A stretch of DNA of 6,968 nucleotides from Bdellovibrionaceae bacterium UBA2466 (GTDB lineage: Bacteria > Bdellovibrionota > FAC87 > UBA2466), in contig DDPO01000094.1 in the NCBI GenBank assembly GCA_002342225.1, positions 20,564-27,531 of the forward strand, given 5' to 3'. The translations under genes and the position numbers were made by a program. Under the pieces are notes generated by a model. It was not told where the DNA came from, ran no database searches, and worked only from the letters and a program-made list of their open reading frames with translations. Of this stretch, positions 5,382-6,968 are shown piece after piece (within the stretch, counting starts at the first letter, position 1; each line of letters opens with the position of its first letter).

Positions 5382-5457
5382 ACTGTAAGTTATTGAAATT
5401 ATTGATGGTGGATGGGGAAGGATTCGAACCTTCGAAGGCAGAGCCGTCAGATTTACA
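5382..5457. repeat. Right attachment-site copy, inside and beyond tRNA-Tyr
   Basis: This is the counterpart of 2946-3021 (72 of 76 identical). It covers tRNA-Tyr from U33 to CCA (5406-5457) and 24 bp past the 3' end (5382-5405). It keeps the tRNA functional, since the element carries a copy of the 3' half. The crossover probably lies in the anticodon stem-loop, a usual site for tRNA-targeting tyrosine recombinases. Confidence 0.85.
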
Positions 5458-5490
5458 GTCTGATCCCTTTGACCACTCGGGAACCCATCC
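5406..5490 (-). tRNA. tRNA-Tyr (anticodon GTA)
   Basis: 85 nt including an encoded CCA (5406-5408). The acceptor stem GGATGGG pairs with CCCATCC. The anticodon loop is CTGTAAA with GTA at 5454-5456. A long variable arm (class II) and the T arm GAAGG-TTCGAAT-CCTTC are intact. It is the second gene after tRNA-Thr on the same strand, 32 bp away. Its 3' half is one copy of the att repeat. No hairpin terminator is visible beyond the 3' end, so the transcript may run antisense into the integrase gene. Confidence 0.96.
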
Positions 5491-5522
5491 ACTTTTTTTC
5501 AAAGACTTGAAGCTTTTTAAAA

Positions 5523-5598
5523 TGGAGCCGGCAACAGGAGTCGAACCTGCGACCTACTGATTACAAATCAGTTGCTCTACCAACTGAGCTATGCCGGC
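5523..5598 (-). tRNA. tRNA-Thr (anticodon TGT)
   Basis: 76 nt including an encoded CCA (5523-5525). The acceptor stem GCCGGCA pairs with TGCCGGC, with U at the discriminator position. The D arm is TAGCTCAGTTGGTAGAGCA. The anticodon arm is CTGATTTGTAATCAG. The T arm is GCAGG-TTCGACT-CCTGT. It is followed by tRNA-Tyr, a common tRNA-Thr/tRNA-Tyr order in bacteria. Confidence 0.96.
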
Positions 5599-5627
5599 AC
5601 CAAGGTTTTAAAAAACCAAGACCCTAT

Positions 5628-5656
5628 TTATTAATGGCTCATGATGGAGTTGTCGA
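5628..5656 (-). promoter_or_regulatory. Candidate promoter of the tRNA-Thr/tRNA-Tyr operon
   Basis: On the minus strand TCGACA (complement of 5651-5656, five of six to the -35) and TAATAA (complement of 5628-5633, a weak -10) are 17 bases apart, about 30 bases upstream of the tRNA-Thr 5' end. A small dyad, GGTTTT-AA-AAAACC (5604-5617), lies in the leader. Consensus matching only. Confidence 0.3.
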
Positions 5657-5682
5657 GTCTTTTGAAACGGGACTAAGGAAAG

Positions 5683-5711
5683 TTGCACCGACCTTATCGA
5701 ATTGATATCCT
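5683..5711 (+). promoter_or_regulatory. Candidate promoter of the membrane-protein gene
   Basis: TTGCAC (5683-5688) and TATCCT (5706-5711, four of six to the -10) are 17 bases apart, only 12 bases before the ATG at 5724. The message would have almost no leader, which agrees with the lack of a ribosome binding site. The first 11 bases, TTGCACCGACC, also occur at the candidate promoter at 4009. Confidence 0.25.
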
Positions 5712-5723
5712 TTACCTAATTTA

Positions 5724-6734
5724 ATGAAGAACCCCCTTAAAAACCTGGACCCCTTCATCCTTTCGGGGGCCTTCTTCCTTCTTTGGGCTTTCTTAAACAC
5801 CTATTTAGACATCCTTCGCTACGGCATCGACCAAGGCTTTTACTGGTGGTTCTGTAACCTCGCCCTCATCGGCACCGCTTTTGGCCTTCTCTTTAAACAC
5901 CGAGGCTGGCTCACGGGCTTCTTGAGTATCGCCTGCTTTACCCAAATCTTCTGGGTCATCGACAATCAGTACAGGGTCTTCACTGGCCAAAACCTCTTTG
6001 GCTTAGTTGAGTTCATGTACCAACCGGGTTTGCCGCTCGATGAATTTTTATTAAGCCACTACCACTATTTCACTATCCCCGTAGCCCTTATCGCTTTAAT
6101 CCATTTGCCCCAGCAAAAAAGTAACGCCCTTCTTCTCATTGCGATTTTTAATCCGCTGATTTTTGGTGTCTCTTACTTTGTGTTTCCCGCGACTCAAAAC
6201 GTAAACTGCATCCACGAGCCCTGTTTTCCAGGGCTAACCGACTGGGCCGGCCCCCTCTACTCTTTCCTTTTTTGGTTTATTATTTTTCTGGTCCACTTAG
6301 CAATCGGCTACAACTTAGAAAATTTCCTAGTCAAAAAACCGCTAAGCGATCAATTTAAAACTCGTTCCCTTTATCTCTTTTGGAGCATTTGCTTTTTGGC
6401 CTGTGTCTCGGCCACTTTCGACACTCGGTATCGTTTGTCACTGCCTTCCTTTAAATGCAGCTCAACCCAACTCCCAGACATGGAAGTTAATTGCGGATTT
6501 ACTTTAGACAATAATCCGCAAAAAATGCTTTTCACTTACAAAATGAAAAACTTAAAAAACCGCCGGCAAATCTGCTCAGCCTATTTTGATCTCGAAGGAC
6601 AGCAAATACCGCTTCATCAAGAGTTTAGAGTTTTAGAAATGGAAAATAAAAGACTCGAAGTCGTTCTCCCCTACCCCGCAAAATCGGTCGAAGTGACTCT
6701 AAAGGCCAGTTGCCGCGAAGAACTTTCTAAATAA
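5724..6734 (+). CDS. Hypothetical protein with about seven membrane segments
   Basis: A 336-residue protein that I do not recognise. Hydrophobic segments lie at about 11-31, 39-57, 61-80, 110-128, 134-154, 177-197 and 215-232. The last 100 residues form a soluble domain with beta-like character and several cysteines (in SFKCSST, EVNCGF, RQICSAY and ASCREE), perhaps disulfide-bonded outside the cytoplasm. Charged or aromatic membrane-border motifs include WWFCN (41-45), WVIDNQYR (77-84) and LLSHYHYFTIP (109-119); conserved-looking His and Asp residues hint at ligand or metal binding, but this is a guess. No ribosome binding site precedes the ATG, and the candidate promoter would give a very short leader. 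The gene stands alone, followed by the terminator at 6739. Confidence 0.75.
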   Translation: MKNPLKNLDPFILSGAFFLLWAFLNTYLDILRYGIDQGFYWWFCNLALIGTAFGLLFKHRGWLTGFLSIACFTQIFWVIDNQYRVFTGQNLFGLVEFMYQPGLPLDEFLLSHYHYFTIPVALIALIHLPQQKSNALLLIAIFNPLIFGVSYFVFPATQNVNCIHEPCFPGLTDWAGPLYSFLFWFIIFLVHLAIGYNLENFLVKKPLSDQFKTRSLYLFWSICFLACVSATFDTRYRLSLPSFKCSSTQLPDMEVNCGFTLDNNPQKMLFTYKMKNLKNRRQICSAYFDLEGQQIPLHQEFRVLEMENKRLEVVLPYPAKSVEVTLKASCREELSK

Positions 6735-6738
6735 AAAA

Positions 6739-6764
6739 GGGATGCGAGCTTTAACTCACATCCC
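6739..6764 (-). terminator. Intrinsic terminator of the rightmost minus-strand gene, perhaps bidirectional
   Basis: GGGATG (6739-6744) pairs with CATCCC (6759-6764). After one C/A mismatch, GAG pairs with CTC around a CTTTAA loop. On the minus strand the stem is followed directly by six Ts, the classical layout. On the plus strand the T run (TTTTTT) comes about 11 bases later, so it would also end the membrane-protein message less efficiently. Confidence 0.75.
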
Positions 6765-6788
6765 TCTTTAAAGTTTTTTATCTACCAA

Positions 6789-6968
6789 CTATTCAGCTTG
6801 GAAGATCGCTAACAACCTTTGACCTTCTTCCGTGTTGTAGAGCTGCTCTTTCAACACTTCATCTCGTTCAAAGCGACGAATCGCTTTTCGAGCAAGAAGC
6901 TTGTACTCGGTTGGGCTTACAGTGATATCGAGATCTTCAAACTGCGTAGTCGTATCAGGATCTGGATT
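6789..6968 (-). CDS. Hypothetical protein, C-terminal 59 residues (runs off the right edge)
   Basis: A continuous minus-strand frame ending with TAG at 6789-6791. The visible tail starts NPDPDTTTQFEDLDITVS and continues with charged helical sequence (EYKLLARKAIRRFERDEVLK) to LLAIFQAE. It has no hydrophobic segment. The terminator hairpin lies 24 bases past the stop, which supports this being a real gene end. Not recognised; the rest is outside the window. Confidence 0.6.
   Translation of the reverse strand, partial: NPDPDTTTQFEDLDITVSPTEYKLLARKAIRRFERDEVLKEQLYNTEEGQRLLAIFQAE

Larger units (their letters stand above)
2946..5457 (+). mobile_element. tRNA-Tyr-integrated islet carrying two toxin-antitoxin-like modules
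   Basis: The segment is bracketed by the 76-bp att repeats; the unit length, repeat start to repeat start, is 2436 bp. From left to right it holds a possible 33-aa membrane peptide, a HEPN gene, an MNT nucleotidyltransferase gene, a TumE-like gene, a winged-helix gene and a tyrosine recombinase, all on the plus strand. The recombinase ends 28 bp from the repeat at the tRNA, the usual integrase position. No replication, conjugation or phage structural gene is present. The integrase lacks its N-terminal domain, so independent excision is doubtful. It could be a remnant of a larger island worn down to its stabilising cargo, or a small element mobilised by a related integrase in trans. Confidence 0.8.

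Noticed and set aside
5263..5502. Minus-strand ORFs across tRNA-Tyr (5263-5502 and 5301-5492), with strings such as WVPEWSKGSDCKSDGS and GQRDQTVNLTALPSK
   Set aside because: These are the classic spurious translations of a tRNA gene and its flank; the tRNA fold explains the sequence fully.
1..6968. CRISPR array, insertion-sequence ends or rRNA
   Set aside because: No regularly spaced repeats, no transposase, no terminal inverted repeats and no rRNA-like sequence were seen.

Overview
The window is an ordinary AT-leaning bacterial chromosome segment containing a small integrated element of about 2.4 kb. The host cannot be named. A Morganella-like PLP histidine decarboxylase, a CHAD-domain protein, exported proteins and a tRNA-Thr(TGT)/tRNA-Tyr(GTA) pair with encoded CCA ends point to a Gram-negative, perhaps a Bdellovibrionota or other proteobacterial lineage. 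That is a weak inference.

Left flank (1-2945). The 5' two-fifths or so of a histidine decarboxylase gene (hdc, minus strand) diverges from a CHAD-domain gene (712-1620). The 208-bp region between them carries a candidate promoter and two dyads. The CHAD gene converges, with an 18-bp gap, on an exported transglutaminase-like protein (1639-2358, minus). Upstream of that gene lies a poorly resolved stretch (2382-2945) with one credible 53-codon ORF and what may be a broken gene.

Element (about 2946-5457). A 76-bp imperfect direct repeat (72 of 76 identical) brackets the segment. The right copy is the 3' part of the intact tRNA-Tyr gene plus 24 bp beyond it. The left copy is a tRNA-Tyr fragment that has lost conserved T-arm bases. 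Between them, all on the plus strand, lie a possible 33-aa membrane peptide, a HEPN/MNT toxin-antitoxin-like pair (3140-3914), a TumE-like (DUF6516) protein with a winged-helix partner overlapping it by ATGA (4045-4706), and a tyrosine recombinase (4781-5353). The recombinase keeps every catalytic residue but has no N-terminal DNA-binding domain. The layout is that of a tRNA-integrated islet: integrase next to the tRNA, cargo of two toxin-antitoxin-type modules, and a displaced tRNA 3' fragment at the far end. The truncated integrase suggests it is now immobile, or moves only with help in trans.

Right flank (5382-6968). The tRNA-Thr and tRNA-Tyr genes (minus) are followed by an unrecognised protein with about seven membrane segments (5724-6734, plus). 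A hairpin terminator then serves mainly the minus-strand gene whose last 59 codons enter from the right edge.

The most interesting content is the islet. It combines a compact size, two unrelated toxin-antitoxin-like modules, a HEPN protein without the usual C-terminal RNase motif, an operator-like dyad over a candidate leaderless promoter, and a catalytic-domain-only integrase.
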